Source of the DNA: Nonomuraea dietziae
GTDB lineage: Bacteria > Actinomycetota > Actinomycetes > Streptosporangiales > Streptosporangiaceae
DNA length: 64,000 nt
Assembly: GCF_014195505.1 (NCBI RefSeq)
Contig: NZ_JACIBV010000001.1
Coordinates: forward strand, 310,001-374,000
Direction: 5' to 3'
The translations under genes and the position numbers were made by a program. Under the pieces are notes generated by a model. The model had not been told where the DNA came from. It ran no database searches and worked only from the letters and a program-made list of their open reading frames with translations. The stretch's first letter is position 1. Each line of letters begins with the position of its first letter. Below are positions 1 through 7,849 of this stretch, in pieces.

Positions 1-283
1 TCCGCTCCAGCTGCTTCATCGTCTCTTCGGCCTGGGCGTGCTCGGCCAGCTCACGATCGGCCAGCTTGTCGCCGTCGGGAAGAATGTCGCGGACGGCCGG
101 ATACAGGTAGGCCTCTTCGGCGACCGAGTGGCGCACCAGCTCGATGATGACCTTCTCGGTGAGCTTCTGGCGCCGCTCGACGTCGGCCGTGCCGAGCTGC
201 TCCAGCTCGGTGAACATCTCCTCCACCTCGCGGTGGTCGTGGGTGAGGACGTCGATGACGTCGTTGCCGGTGGGTGTGCTCAT
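1..283 (-). CDS. Hemerythrin (HHE) domain protein, 3' end cut by window
   Basis: The reverse-strand reading from the ATG at 283 begins MSTPTGNDVIDVLTHDHREV and continues through an acidic helical stretch with spaced His/Glu residues (HDHREVEEMF, ELVRHSVAEEAYLYP, LAEHAQAEE). This is the pattern of cytoplasmic hemerythrin-like HHE domains, which bind a di-iron centre and serve in oxygen, NO or redox sensing or iron handling. About 94 residues are visible and the gene runs off the left edge, so the last iron ligands are not seen. It is transcribed leftward like the next two genes, all of a general-stress type. The exact ligand or function cannot be read from sequence. Confidence 0.85.
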   Translation of the reverse strand, partial: MSTPTGNDVIDVLTHDHREVEEMFTELEQLGTADVERRQKLTEKVIIELVRHSVAEEAYLYPAVRDILPDGDKLADRELAEHAQAEETMKQLER

Positions 284-544
284 GCGCTGTGGTCCTGTTC
301 CTTGGTGTGAAGACGGTTGCGGGTAGGGCGGCCGCTGCCCCTGACGGCACGACCGCAAACCGTCCCGATCCAAAGCCGACAGCGCCTGCCAGAAAGGCCA
401 AGCCTGTTCGGCGGCACGACCGGGCGCCTGCCTGGATGTCTGGCTGCTCGACCTGGGCGGCGCACGGCCGTGGGATGCACCGCCGCCGCCCACCCCTGCG
501 TCAGACGCGGGAAAGGGAGCCAGGCGGCGGCAGCCGATCAGTGG

Positions 545-868
545 TCAGGCCGGCTGCGGTGCCGAGGCCGGCTCTCCTGACGCCACGGCGGGAATGTGCA
601 CGATGCCGCCGCGCTCGTCGTATTGGTCGGCCTGCGGGTCGTCGAACCATATGCCGCCCTCGCGCAGGTAGCGAAAGGCGAGGCTGAGGCCCTGTGGCAC
701 CTGCACCGTGACCGTGTGCCGGCCGTCCTGGCCCACGGTCATCGGGTGGGCGTGGGGGTCCCAGTCGTTGAAGTCCCCGACCACCGAGACGGGCCCGCTC
801 ACCTCGCCGGGCAACGAGAAGGTGAGCGCCACCAAGCCCTGCTTGTCCGGTTCGCTGCGCGAAATCAT
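545..868 (-). CDS. CBM48/isoamylase-N-like domain protein
   Basis: A 107-residue protein starting MISRSEPDKQGLVALTFSLP, with a beta-sandwich pattern and the typical VVGDFNDWDP motif (about residues 30-39) of glycogen-binding CBM48/AMPK-beta and isoamylase N-terminal domains. The motif LAFRYLREGGIWFDDPQAD follows. No catalytic domain is attached, so it is a stand-alone sugar-binding-type module. Such short proteins are common in actinomycetes beside stress sigma factors. Its ligand is not known. It lies 172 bp downstream of the sigma factor gene on the same strand and could be co-transcribed with it. Confidence 0.8.
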   Translation of the reverse strand: MISRSEPDKQGLVALTFSLPGEVSGPVSVVGDFNDWDPHAHPMTVGQDGRHTVTVQVPQGLSLAFRYLREGGIWFDDPQADQYDERGGIVHIPAVASGEPASAPQPA

Positions 869-1040
869 GCTTCCCCCTGCATTAGTGACGGATGTCGCCG
901 CTTTCTGTCGTCCTACCGGTCGATCCCACCTCCGGTCATTTCCGCCGCGCCGTCCATGACGGGCTCTTGACCACCGTGGCGGCGTCCCCTCAACCCCCCG
1001 CAGATGCCGATGCGGTCATCCGGCCCCCAGCCGCGCTCTT

Positions 1041-1829
1041 TCATCCGCCTACGGGTCCGCCTTCGGCCGCGAGTTCGGCCCGCAACCCGTCGAGAACCGC
1101 GCGCAGGATGCGCGATACGTGCATCTGGGAGATGCCGACCTCGTCGGCGATCTCGGCTTGGGTCAGATCGCCGTAGAAGCGCAGCAGCAGGATGTTCCTC
1201 TCCCGCGACGGCAGGGCGTCGATAAGAGGTTTGACGGCTTGGACGTCGATGAAGACATCGAGGCAATCATCCTGGTCGGCGATGAGGTCGCCGAGGCAGC
1301 CGTCCTCGTCGCTGACCAGGCGGGCATCCAAGGAGTACGTGCTGTAGGCGGCGGCCGCCTCGAGAGTGAGCAGCACTTGCTCGTGCGTCAGCTGCATGTG
1401 CGCTGCCAACTCGGCGATGGTGGGCGAGCGCTGCAAGGACTGAGCCAGATCGAAGACGAGCCGGTTGAGCTCCGAACGGCGTTCCTGGCAGACGTGCGGC
1501 ACCTTGACGGCCCAGGCATGGTCGCGAAAGTGCCGTTTGACCTCCCCGGCCATCGTGATGGCCGCATATCCCCGAAACTCGTGGCCGAGGCCGGCGTCGT
1601 AGCCGTTGATGGCCTTCATCAAGCCGAGGTAGGCGACTTGGAGAAGGTCCTCCACCGGCTCTCCGCGATTGCGGTAGCGACGGACGATGCTGTTAGCCAG
1701 CCAGCTGTGCATCTGCACCAGGCGTTCACGTATGCGCTCCCGATCAGGCCGTGAGGTCTCTGGTCGCGCCATGGCCGCCAACAGCTCTTCGGCGGTCATC
1801 GCGTCAAGCGTGATGTCCTGGACAGCCAT
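1041..1829 (-). CDS. SigF/SigB-family RNA polymerase sigma factor
   Basis: A 262-residue alternative sigma factor. Region 2 is clear at about residues 40-100 (SIVRRYRNRGEPVEDLLQVA, then LMKAINGYD and EFRGYAAITMAGEVKRHFRD). Region 3 follows (SPTIAELAAHMQLT), and region 4 has a helix-turn-helix near the C-terminus (DLTQAEIADEVGISQMHVSR). Length and the DLLQ/GYD motifs match the SigB/SigF/SigG group that drives general stress and sporulation regulons and is normally held by an anti-sigma/anti-anti-sigma system. None of those partners is next to it, although a SpoIIE-type phosphatase remnant lies at 61.5-61.9 kb. It starts with an ATG preceded by a GGAAACGGGG-type ribosome site. Confidence 0.93.
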   Translation of the reverse strand: MAVQDITLDAMTAEELLAAMARPETSRPDRERIRERLVQMHSWLANSIVRRYRNRGEPVEDLLQVAYLGLMKAINGYDAGLGHEFRGYAAITMAGEVKRHFRDHAWAVKVPHVCQERRSELNRLVFDLAQSLQRSPTIAELAAHMQLTHEQVLLTLEAAAAYSTYSLDARLVSDEDGCLGDLIADQDDCLDVFIDVQAVKPLIDALPSRERNILLLRFYGDLTQAEIADEVGISQMHVSRILRAVLDGLRAELAAEGGPVGG

Positions 1830-2099
1830 CCCCGTTTCCTTGCTGTGAGACGGTCGCTGTTGAGGACAGCTAAGCCGTCGGCACGCCTATTCGGTCAGGG
1901 GCGAAGCCTGCTGCGGATCTTGCTGTCGCCTTCCCCTCGTGAAGGGACATATTCCCCCTCTGGCGTCGGCCTCTCCTTAGAGATCCCCCAGTACTCCTGA
2001 AGATTCCCAGACGTTCCCCTCCGCGTTCCTGGACTTCCGGACAGGTCTACGCGTGCGCGCGACCGAACCACGGTGGCGTCCGCCGCCCTGGTTGAAACC

Positions 2100-2182
2100 C
2101 GTCCCTAAAACGGTCGTTTACGGGACGGTGCCGAATCGAGCGGGAAGCGCGTTTCCCCAGGAGCGACCGTCCCGAAAGGCGT
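2100..2182. promoter_or_regulatory. Left half of a split res site (target of the transposon)
   Basis: Positions 2100-2127 form a 28-bp palindrome of the size of a serine-resolvase dimer site: CGTCCCTAAA at the left arm and TTTACGGGACG at the right arm. A further half-site CGTCCCGAAA lies at 2168-2177, directly before the transposon end at 2183. The same CGTCCCGAAA word with its inverse GTTTCGGGACG occurs just beyond the other transposon end (13513-13552), upstream of a serine recombinase gene. I infer that 2100-2182 and 13511-13552 were once one res region, split by insertion. The rest of 1830-2099 shows no gene; it should hold the sigma-factor promoter. Confidence 0.6.
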
Positions 2183-2277
2183 TGTCACTTTTCGAAGTCG
2201 TGTGCACGGCTGTCCTGGGCGTTCCGGGATCTGTGCAGAGGACTACGAACATCCGGTGCGTCCATAGTCCTGTGCGC
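2183..2277. repeat. Left transposon end with three transposase-binding repeats
   Basis: The terminal repeat (2183-2209) is followed by two further copies of the same core in the opposite orientation: GTGCAGAGGACTACGAA at 2233-2249 and, on the reverse strand, GCGCACAGGACTATGGA at 2261-2277. Compare the inverted terminal core GTGCACACGACTTCGAA. Multiple internal sites at an end are usual for Mu/Tn7/Tn402-type transposases. The tniA promoter should lie within or just after this array, so transposase may regulate its own gene. Confidence 0.7.
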
Positions 2278-2326
2278 TACCGTGCGTTTTGTTCCGTACT
2301 CGTGTGCGCGACGGTGAGGTCCCGGC

Positions 2327-3967
2327 ATGGACAGCGGGCGGGCGCAGATCGTCGAGCGGGGCGTGCTGACCGCCCCGAATGAGACGTGGGACGTAGCCGT
2401 ACGCCGGGCCGAGGTGATCGGCCGGCTGGCCGCCGGGCTGCGGGTGGGATTGGCGGCCGCGGACGCGGCGGCGGCCGAGTTGGGCCTATCGCGGCGTCAG
2501 GTGTACGTGCTGCTGGGGCGGTGGCGTGCGGGTGAGGGCGTCGTCTCAGACCTGCTTCCCCGGCGCTCCAGCGGCGGCCGGAAACTCGGCCGGGTGCCGG
2601 CGGCGGTCGAGACGGTGATGGCCGAGGTGATCCGTTCGCGGTATCTGGACCGGCAGCGGCGATCGGTGGCGGCGGTCTACCGGGAGGTCGTACGCCGGTG
2701 CCGGTCCGGCGGGCTGCCGGTGCCGGCCCGCAGCACGCTGGCGCGGCGGATCGAGGCGCTGGATCCGGCGGCGACCGCCACGGCACGGGAGGGCGCCGAC
2801 GGGGCGCGCCGCCTGCGGCCGGCAGGCGGGGAACCGCCGAGCATCGAAGGTCTGCTGCAGCAGGTGCAGATCGACCACACGCCGGTCGATCTGGAGGTGG
2901 TCGATGAGCGGCATCGGCTGCCGATCGGCCGCCCCTATGTCACCGCGGCTATCGATGTGGCCAGCCGCTGCGTGGTCGGCCTGGTGATCACGCTGGAGGC
3001 GCCCTCGGCGCTGTCGGCCGGGCTGTGCCTGGCGCACACCGTGTGCGACAAACGGCCGTGGCTGGAGCGGCTCGGCCTGCAGGCGACCTGGCCGATGAGC
3101 GGCAAGCCGCACGAGATCCACGTCGACAATGCTGTGGGATTCCGCAGCGAGGCGCTGCGCCGGGGCTGTGCCCAGCACGGCATCACGCTGACGTACCGGC
3201 CCAAGGGCATGCCGCACTTCGGCGGCATCATCGAACGGCTGATCGGCACGATGATGCAGATGGTGCACGAACTGCCCGGCACCACTTTCTCCAACCCGGC
3301 AGAGCGCGGCAACTACGACAGCCAGGCCACGGCGGTGCTGACCGTCACCGAGCTGAACCGGTGGCTGGCCCTGGCGGTGGCCGCCTACCACGGCCAAGTG
3401 CACGGCACGCTGGGCCAGACCCCGGCCGGACGGTGGGCCGAAGGGCTCGCGGCCGGCGACCGTCCGGCCACGGTGACCAGCGAGACCGCGTTCCTGGTCG
3501 ACTTCCTGCCGGTGATCCGCCGGACGCTGAGGCGGACCGGCTTCACGATCGACCACGTGCACTACTACAGCGACGCGCTCAAGCCCTGGATCGCCCGCCG
3601 CGACGGGTTGGAGAAGTTCGTGCTGCGCCGCGACCCGCGCGACATCTCCCGAATCTGGGTGCTGGACCCCAACGGGCACACCTACCTGCCGGTGCCGTAC
3701 CGGACGCTGTCGCGCCCGCCGATCAGCGTGTGGGAACAGCGCGCCGCCATCGCCCGGCTGCGTCAGGACGGCCGCGCCCAAGTCGATGAGAACGCCCTGT
3801 TCGCCATGGTGGAGCAGATGCGGCAGATCACCGAGACCGCGGCGGCCAAGACCCGCCGGGCCCCGCCGGGAGGTCGAGCGTCGCTCGGCGACCCCCGCCC
3901 CGCGAGCAGCTTCGCCGGCGCCCCTGCCGCCGACCTCGCCGCCGGTCGAGGGGTGCGTGGACGATGA
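2327..3967 (+). CDS. tniA: TniA: DDE transposase of Tn402-like element
   Basis: A 546-residue transposase. An N-terminal helix-turn-helix part (ELGLSRRQVYVLLGRW, residues 51-66) is followed by an rve-type catalytic core. The acidic triad is visible: D183 (QIDHT), D267 (EIHVDNA) and E303 (FGGIIERLIGT), with 35 residues between the second Asp and the Glu, the classic DD35E spacing. A Mu-type C-terminal domain follows, with a proline-rich tail. Size and order agree with TniA/TnsB relatives, which cut and join transposon ends. The ATG is 118 bp inside the left terminal repeat. tniB starts 31 bp downstream on the same strand, so the three tni genes form an operon. Confidence 0.95.
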   Translation: MDSGRAQIVERGVLTAPNETWDVAVRRAEVIGRLAAGLRVGLAAADAAAAELGLSRRQVYVLLGRWRAGEGVVSDLLPRRSSGGRKLGRVPAAVETVMAEVIRSRYLDRQRRSVAAVYREVVRRCRSGGLPVPARSTLARRIEALDPAATATAREGADGARRLRPAGGEPPSIEGLLQQVQIDHTPVDLEVVDERHRLPIGRPYVTAAIDVASRCVVGLVITLEAPSALSAGLCLAHTVCDKRPWLERLGLQATWPMSGKPHEIHVDNAVGFRSEALRRGCAQHGITLTYRPKGMPHFGGIIERLIGTMMQMVHELPGTTFSNPAERGNYDSQATAVLTVTELNRWLALAVAAYHGQVHGTLGQTPAGRWAEGLAAGDRPATVTSETAFLVDFLPVIRRTLRRTGFTIDHVHYYSDALKPWIARRDGLEKFVLRRDPRDISRIWVLDPNGHTYLPVPYRTLSRPPISVWEQRAAIARLRQDGRAQVDENALFAMVEQMRQITETAAAKTRRAPPGGRASLGDPRPASSFAGAPAADLAAGRGVRGR

Positions 3968-3997
3968 GCCGGTGCGGCCGTTCGAGGTGATCGAGCA

Positions 3998-4942
3998 GTG
4001 GTGAACAGCGAACCGAAGACCGGGCCGGAGATCGAGCTGGAGCCTGGGCTGGCAGACCTGTCGCACCTGCATGAAAGCGCCTGGCCGGTGGCCCGGCTGT
4101 CCGCCGCCGAACGGCTGGCCCGGGTACGGGCGGATCGGTGGATCGGCTACACCCGCGCCACGCAGGCGCTGGACCAGCTGAACACGTTGCTGAACTGGCC
4201 GGCCAAGCAACGGATGCCGAACCTGCTGGTGATCGGGCCGACCAACAACGGCAAGTCGATGATCCTGGAGAAGTTCCGGCGCCTGCACCCGCCGACCTCG
4301 CACCCGGACGCCGAGGAGATCCCGGTGCTGATGGTGCAGATGCCCTCCGACCCGCACGTGGCCCGTTTCTACACCGCGCTGCTGAGCGCGCTCGGCGCGC
4401 CGCTGCGCCCCCGCCAGCGGCTGGCCGAGCTGGAGCAGCTCGCGGTGCGGCTGCTGCGGCAGGCAGGCGTGCGGATGCTGGTGATCGACGAACTGCACAG
4501 TGTGCTGGCCGGACGCGACGGGCCGCGCCGCGAGTTCCTCAACCTGCTGCGCTTCCTGGGCAACGAACTGAAGATCCCGCTGGTCGGCGTCGGCACTCGG
4601 GACGCCTACCTGGCGATCCGCTCCGACGACCAGCTGGAGAACCGCTTCGCGCCCTTCGTGCTGCCGCGCTGGCAGCCCGGCCGGGAGGCGAGCACGCTGC
4701 TGGCCAGCTTCGCCGCCGCCTTCCCGCTGCGCCGCCCCTCCCACCTGGCCACCCCGGAGATGACCGACTACCTGCTGACCTGCAGCGAGGGCACCATCGG
4801 GGAACTGGCCGCGCTGCTCACCGAGACAGCCGCCGCGGCGATCGAGTCCGGCGAGGAGGCCATCAACCAGCGCACCCTGCTCATGGCGAGTTACGTCGGC
4901 CCGACCGAGCGGCGCCGCAAGTTCGAACGCGAGCTGGTGTGA
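3998..4942 (+). CDS. tniB: TniB: AAA ATPase transposition protein
   Basis: A 314-residue ATPase of the TniB/TnsC type. The Walker A motif VIGPTNNGKS spans about residues 78-87. Walker B is MLVIDELH at 160-167, and a sensor region (LVGVGTRDAYLAI) lies near residue 200. These proteins form ATP-dependent filaments on target DNA and activate the transposase at the chosen site. It starts at tandem GTG codons (3998 or 4001). Its stop codon overlaps the likely GTG start of tniQ in a GTGA, showing translational coupling. No intact TnsD-like or CRISPR targeting partner is present. Confidence 0.94.
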   Translation: MVNSEPKTGPEIELEPGLADLSHLHESAWPVARLSAAERLARVRADRWIGYTRATQALDQLNTLLNWPAKQRMPNLLVIGPTNNGKSMILEKFRRLHPPTSHPDAEEIPVLMVQMPSDPHVARFYTALLSALGAPLRPRQRLAELEQLAVRLLRQAGVRMLVIDELHSVLAGRDGPRREFLNLLRFLGNELKIPLVGVGTRDAYLAIRSDDQLENRFAPFVLPRWQPGREASTLLASFAAAFPLRRPSHLATPEMTDYLLTCSEGTIGELAALLTETAAAAIESGEEAINQRTLLMASYVGPTERRRKFERELV

Positions 4943-5922
4943 GGTCCGCGCCTGTGCCGAATGGTGTGCGCCGCTGGCCCGTTCACCCCGAGCCCGGCCC
5001 CGGCGAGGCGCTCACCTCATGGCTCAGCCGTCTGGCCGGGCTGTACCGCCTGTCGGTCGAACAGCTGCTGACCCATAACCTCGGCCCGGCGTCGGCGCAG
5101 TTCGACCTCGTACGCCTACGCGACGCAGACCTTGACCACCAGGTACCCGCTGCCGTCTTGCGCGCGCTCGCCGCGCGGACCGGCATCGCGGTAGGCCGGC
5201 TGCGCCGGATGACGATCTCCGGGTGTGTGCCGTGGCTGGCGGACACCCTGGATCCCGCCGACGGCCAGAAGGCCTTCTCTGCCTATGTCCGGCAGGACTC
5301 GGTGCTGCTGCCGCCGGGCCGGGCCGAATATCACGTCGTCAAACGCTGGGTGCCCTGGCTGCCGGCGCGCAGCCGCCCGTGGCGGTCGGCACGACGGGTC
5401 TGCCCCACCTGCCCAGCCGACCGCGGCATCCTCCTGCTCGCCGCGCTTCCCCTCATGATCAGCTGCGCGGAACACGGATGCCGCCTGGAACGAGTCCACG
5501 AGGTTCGCCGGGCTCACCGCTACGGCGAGCCGATGACCCCCCGCCCGGTCCCCGACGCCGTTGCCGCGCTGGACCGGCTCACCTTCGAGGGCATCGCCAC
5601 CGGGAGCGTCACGCTGCCCTCGCGCACGGTGCACGTCGGGGAATGGCTGCGGCTGCTGCGGACGCTGCTGGACGAGGTCAGCATGGTCGCGTCCCGGGCC
5701 GGCCCCGGCTCGGCCGCCATGCTGCACCAGGTCTGGGACGCCGTGGACTTGCCGTTCCGGGCTGGCCTGAACCTCTGGCGGCCGTACGAGCGGCTGAGCC
5801 CGGCGCGTCAGGAAGCAATGCTGCAGGCGGCGGCCACCGCGATGCAACTGGCCGCAGACGGGAGGATCATTCCCGGTGGCACGCTCGGCGCGGCGCTGCA
5901 GCCTGCTTCACATCGGCGGTAA
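4939..5922 (+). CDS. tniQ: TniQ family transposition protein
   Basis: About 327 residues. The N-terminus RRWPVHPEPGPGEALTSWLS followed by RLAGLYRLSV is the signature of TniQ. A zinc-binding pattern follows (VCPTCPADRG ... LMISCAEHGCRLE). In Tn402-type systems TniQ links the TniB filament to the target and is needed for transposition. The start is taken at the GTG overlapping the tniB stop; GTG codons at 4954 and 4966 are alternatives. It ends 18 bp before a reverse-strand oxidoreductase fragment, so it is the last gene of the tni operon. Confidence 0.92.
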   Translation: MRSAPVPNGVRRWPVHPEPGPGEALTSWLSRLAGLYRLSVEQLLTHNLGPASAQFDLVRLRDADLDHQVPAAVLRALAARTGIAVGRLRRMTISGCVPWLADTLDPADGQKAFSAYVRQDSVLLPPGRAEYHVVKRWVPWLPARSRPWRSARRVCPTCPADRGILLLAALPLMISCAEHGCRLERVHEVRRAHRYGEPMTPRPVPDAVAALDRLTFEGIATGSVTLPSRTVHVGEWLRLLRTLLDEVSMVASRAGPGSAAMLHQVWDAVDLPFRAGLNLWRPYERLSPARQEAMLQAAATAMQLAADGRIIPGGTLGAALQPASHRR

Positions 5923-5939
5923 GGCAACGCGCCTCGGCG

Positions 5940-6281
5940 TTAGAGGGCCGCGTCGGTGTCCGCGGTGGCCAGCATGCTGTTGATGTTGGCGCCGGCCATG
6001 CCGGAGGCGAAACCGCGGCCCATGTTCGGCAGGTCCTGCACCGGCAGGCTCAGACCTTCCAGGCCCTGGGTGCGGGCCTGCATCTGCGCGGCGACCGCGA
6101 GGACGCGGCGGGCCACGACCTGGCCGTCGGCCAGGCGCACCCCGGCGAGGGCACCGTCCTCGTCGTTGACGACCTCGGTGACCGGGGTGTCGATGATGCG
6201 GATGCCGCGGGCGGCGAAGCGGGCGCGGCTGTCCTCGTCCAGGTCAGTGCCGTGGGTGAAGTAGGTCAGGGTCGTGGTCAT
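5940..6281 (-). pseudogene. Duplicated C-terminal fragment of the oxidoreductase at 7850-8896
   Basis: This stretch repeats the last part of the flavin/NAD(P) oxidoreductase gene (7.9-8.3 kb) almost base for base: LTYFTHGTDLDEDSRARFAA ... VVARRVLAVAAQMQARTQGL ... GFASGMAG. It then jumps straight to AGANINSMLATADTDAAL. Relative to the intact copy, 87 bp (29 codons, TTEVPGVW to AAAGAL) are missing, apparently by recombination between two GCCGGCCA copies. There is no N-terminal FAD domain, so it should be non-functional. Confidence 0.85.
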
Positions 6282-6352
6282 ATCCGGCCGGAAATTCCCG
6301 CTGAGCCACCGGTAACGCGATCGCGTCCCCGCTCGTATTCGAGGAACTCCAC

Positions 6353-7603
6353 TCACGCTGCAGCGGCGGCGATATCCAGACTTTTCATCCGTGCCCTGTT
6401 GGTCATCATCTTGGCGAGCAGCCGGCCGGCGATCGGCAGCCGGGCGAGGCGGATCATCATGGACCGAAGCAGCAACTCGGCGCGGTTGCCTGGGGTGAAG
6501 AAACCGCGCATGCTCACACCGCTGCCGAGGTGGTGGTCGATGAACGGGCGCAGGTGGTCCTCCCAGTCCTGCAGCGCTCGTGGCACGTCGTGCGGGTGGC
6601 GTTCCAGCATGGTGCCGAGCAGGTCCGCCCCGGCCAGGCCGGTGGATGCCCCCATGCCGGAGTAAACGGTCAGGCACCACGCGGCGTCGCCGACGAGCAC
6701 GACTCGGCCGCGGTGCCAGTGGTCGAGGTGTACCTGCTCGGCGGAGTCGAACAGGTGGTCCGGGGCCTTCTCGAACTGGTCGAGCAGCCAACCGAGCGTG
6801 GAGCCGGTGGGCTCGGGGCCGTAGGCGGCGCGCAGCGAGTCGATGGCCGGCCGGGTGAACTCGGCGTCCACGTCGTCGGTGCGGTAGGAGAACAGCACCG
6901 ACGGCGGACGGTCGGCGAACGAGAACACCCACACCGATCGGCCCGCCTCGGCCATGAGCAGCCCGTCCTGTAGGCGGTAGCCGGGTACCGGCTCGGGCAG
7001 GCTGTACACGGCGATCATGTAGTTCAGCCGACGGATCGGGCTCTGCTCGGGCTCGAACGCAAGCCGGCGCACCGTCGAGCGCAGTCCGTCTGCCCCGACC
7101 ACCAGGTCGAACCGTTCGACGGTCGTCGTCTCCGTCGTCAGGTCGCGGATCTCGACGCCCACCCCGTCGAGGTACTGGTCCAGCGCGATCGGCACGGTCG
7201 AGTACCGGATCTCGACCCCGTCGGGCAGGGCGGTGAAGACCGCGTCTTCGATGTCGCCCCGCATCACCATTCGAGACCCGCCGAACACATCGGCGTAGCC
7301 CACACCGCGGCGGCGCCGGCCCGTGCGGTCGACGTCGAAGCTCACGCCTTCCGGAGCAAAGCGATTCGGCACCGCATCGGCGATGCCCAGCCGTTCGGCG
7401 GCGGCGAGCCCGGTCCCGAACAGGGCGATGAAGTATCCGCCGCGGCGCCGCTCGGGGGCCTTCTCCAGCACCACCACGTCCCAGCCCGCGCGATGCAGTC
7501 GCAGCGCGGAGGCAGTCCCGCTGATCCCGAGGCCGACCACCAGGGCCCGCTGACGCGATGTCGTGTTCTTGTCCATGACCCGAATGGGATGGCGCTCCGA
7601 CAT
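6353..7603 (-). CDS. FAD-dependent monooxygenase (PHBH/TetX-like fold)
   Basis: A 416-residue class A flavoprotein monooxygenase. The N-terminal Rossmann motif ALVVGLGISGTASALRLHRA binds FAD. The DG motif (VVGADGLRSTVRR) and the GD motif (RVVLVGDAAWCLTVYSGMGA) are both intact. A hydrophobic C-terminal helix (MIRLARLPIAGRLLAKMM) resembles that of TetX/UbiH-type enzymes. It should hydroxylate an aromatic or antibiotic-like substrate using NAD(P)H and oxygen; the substrate is unknown. The ATG at 7603 has a good GGAGG nine bases upstream; an ATG at 7618 overlaps that site and is less likely. Two operator-like palindromes lie upstream at 7756-7798. It is transposon cargo. Confidence 0.88.
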   Translation of the reverse strand: MSERHPIRVMDKNTTSRQRALVVGLGISGTASALRLHRAGWDVVVLEKAPERRRGGYFIALFGTGLAAAERLGIADAVPNRFAPEGVSFDVDRTGRRRRGVGYADVFGGSRMVMRGDIEDAVFTALPDGVEIRYSTVPIALDQYLDGVGVEIRDLTTETTTVERFDLVVGADGLRSTVRRLAFEPEQSPIRRLNYMIAVYSLPEPVPGYRLQDGLLMAEAGRSVWVFSFADRPPSVLFSYRTDDVDAEFTRPAIDSLRAAYGPEPTGSTLGWLLDQFEKAPDHLFDSAEQVHLDHWHRGRVVLVGDAAWCLTVYSGMGASTGLAGADLLGTMLERHPHDVPRALQDWEDHLRPFIDHHLGSGVSMRGFFTPGNRAELLLRSMMIRLARLPIAGRLLAKMMTNRARMKSLDIAAAAA

Positions 7604-7640
7604 TGTCGTGTCCTCCATCTGGTTGGGGTGGGTCGGCCGT

Positions 7641-7725
7641 TCAGGAAGCCGAGGATGTGGAGTCGTCGAGGCGGGCGAGGAAGTCGAGGAGTGTGGCGTT
7701 GACCTCGGCGGGACGCTCCTGCTGC
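7641..7725 (-). pseudogene. C-terminal scrap of an alpha/beta hydrolase
   Basis: The reverse strand reads SKQQERPAEVNATLLDFLAR then LDDSTSSAS and stop. The RPAEVNATLLDFL pattern is the usual last helix of alpha/beta hydrolases. Upstream the frame runs into the operator-like palindromes, so only about 25 residues are left. A second, complete hydrolase lies at 8938-9873, but this tail is not a copy of its C-terminus (HILGFLNS). Confidence 0.5.
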
Positions 7726-7755
7726 TTGCTTGCTGGGCATGGCTGAAAACCGCCT

Positions 7756-7798
7756 GGAAACTGATCGGTTTCCACCTGGGAAAACAGATCGGTTCCCC
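7756..7798. promoter_or_regulatory. Twin operator-like palindromes upstream of the monooxygenase
   Basis: Two similar imperfect palindromes lie side by side: GGAAACTGATCGGTTTCC (7756-7773) and GGGAAAACAGATCGGTTCCC (about 7778-7797). They share the GATCGGTT core. They sit upstream of the reverse-strand monooxygenase and downstream of the oxidoreductase. Their form suits a TetR-type repressor, and two TetR genes are in the same transposon. Which one binds is unknown. Confidence 0.5.
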
Positions 7799-7849
7799 AC
7801 CAACGAAAGTGAGGGAGCGGGTGACGGGCTGAGATCTCAGGGCTCAAGA

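Noticed and set aside
2546..4744. A 732-codon open frame opposite tniA-tniB, and many similar long frames on non-coding strands
   Set aside because: High-GC codon bias opens antisense frames; the proteins are Arg/Gln/Gly-rich without family motifs, while the opposite strand carries clear conserved genes.
2183..5922. Possible CRISPR-associated or Tn7-like targeted transposon
   Set aside because: TniQ, TniB and a TnsB-like transposase are present, but there are no cas genes, no CRISPR array and no second TniQ/TnsD. The terminal repeats and resolvase identify the Tn402 type.
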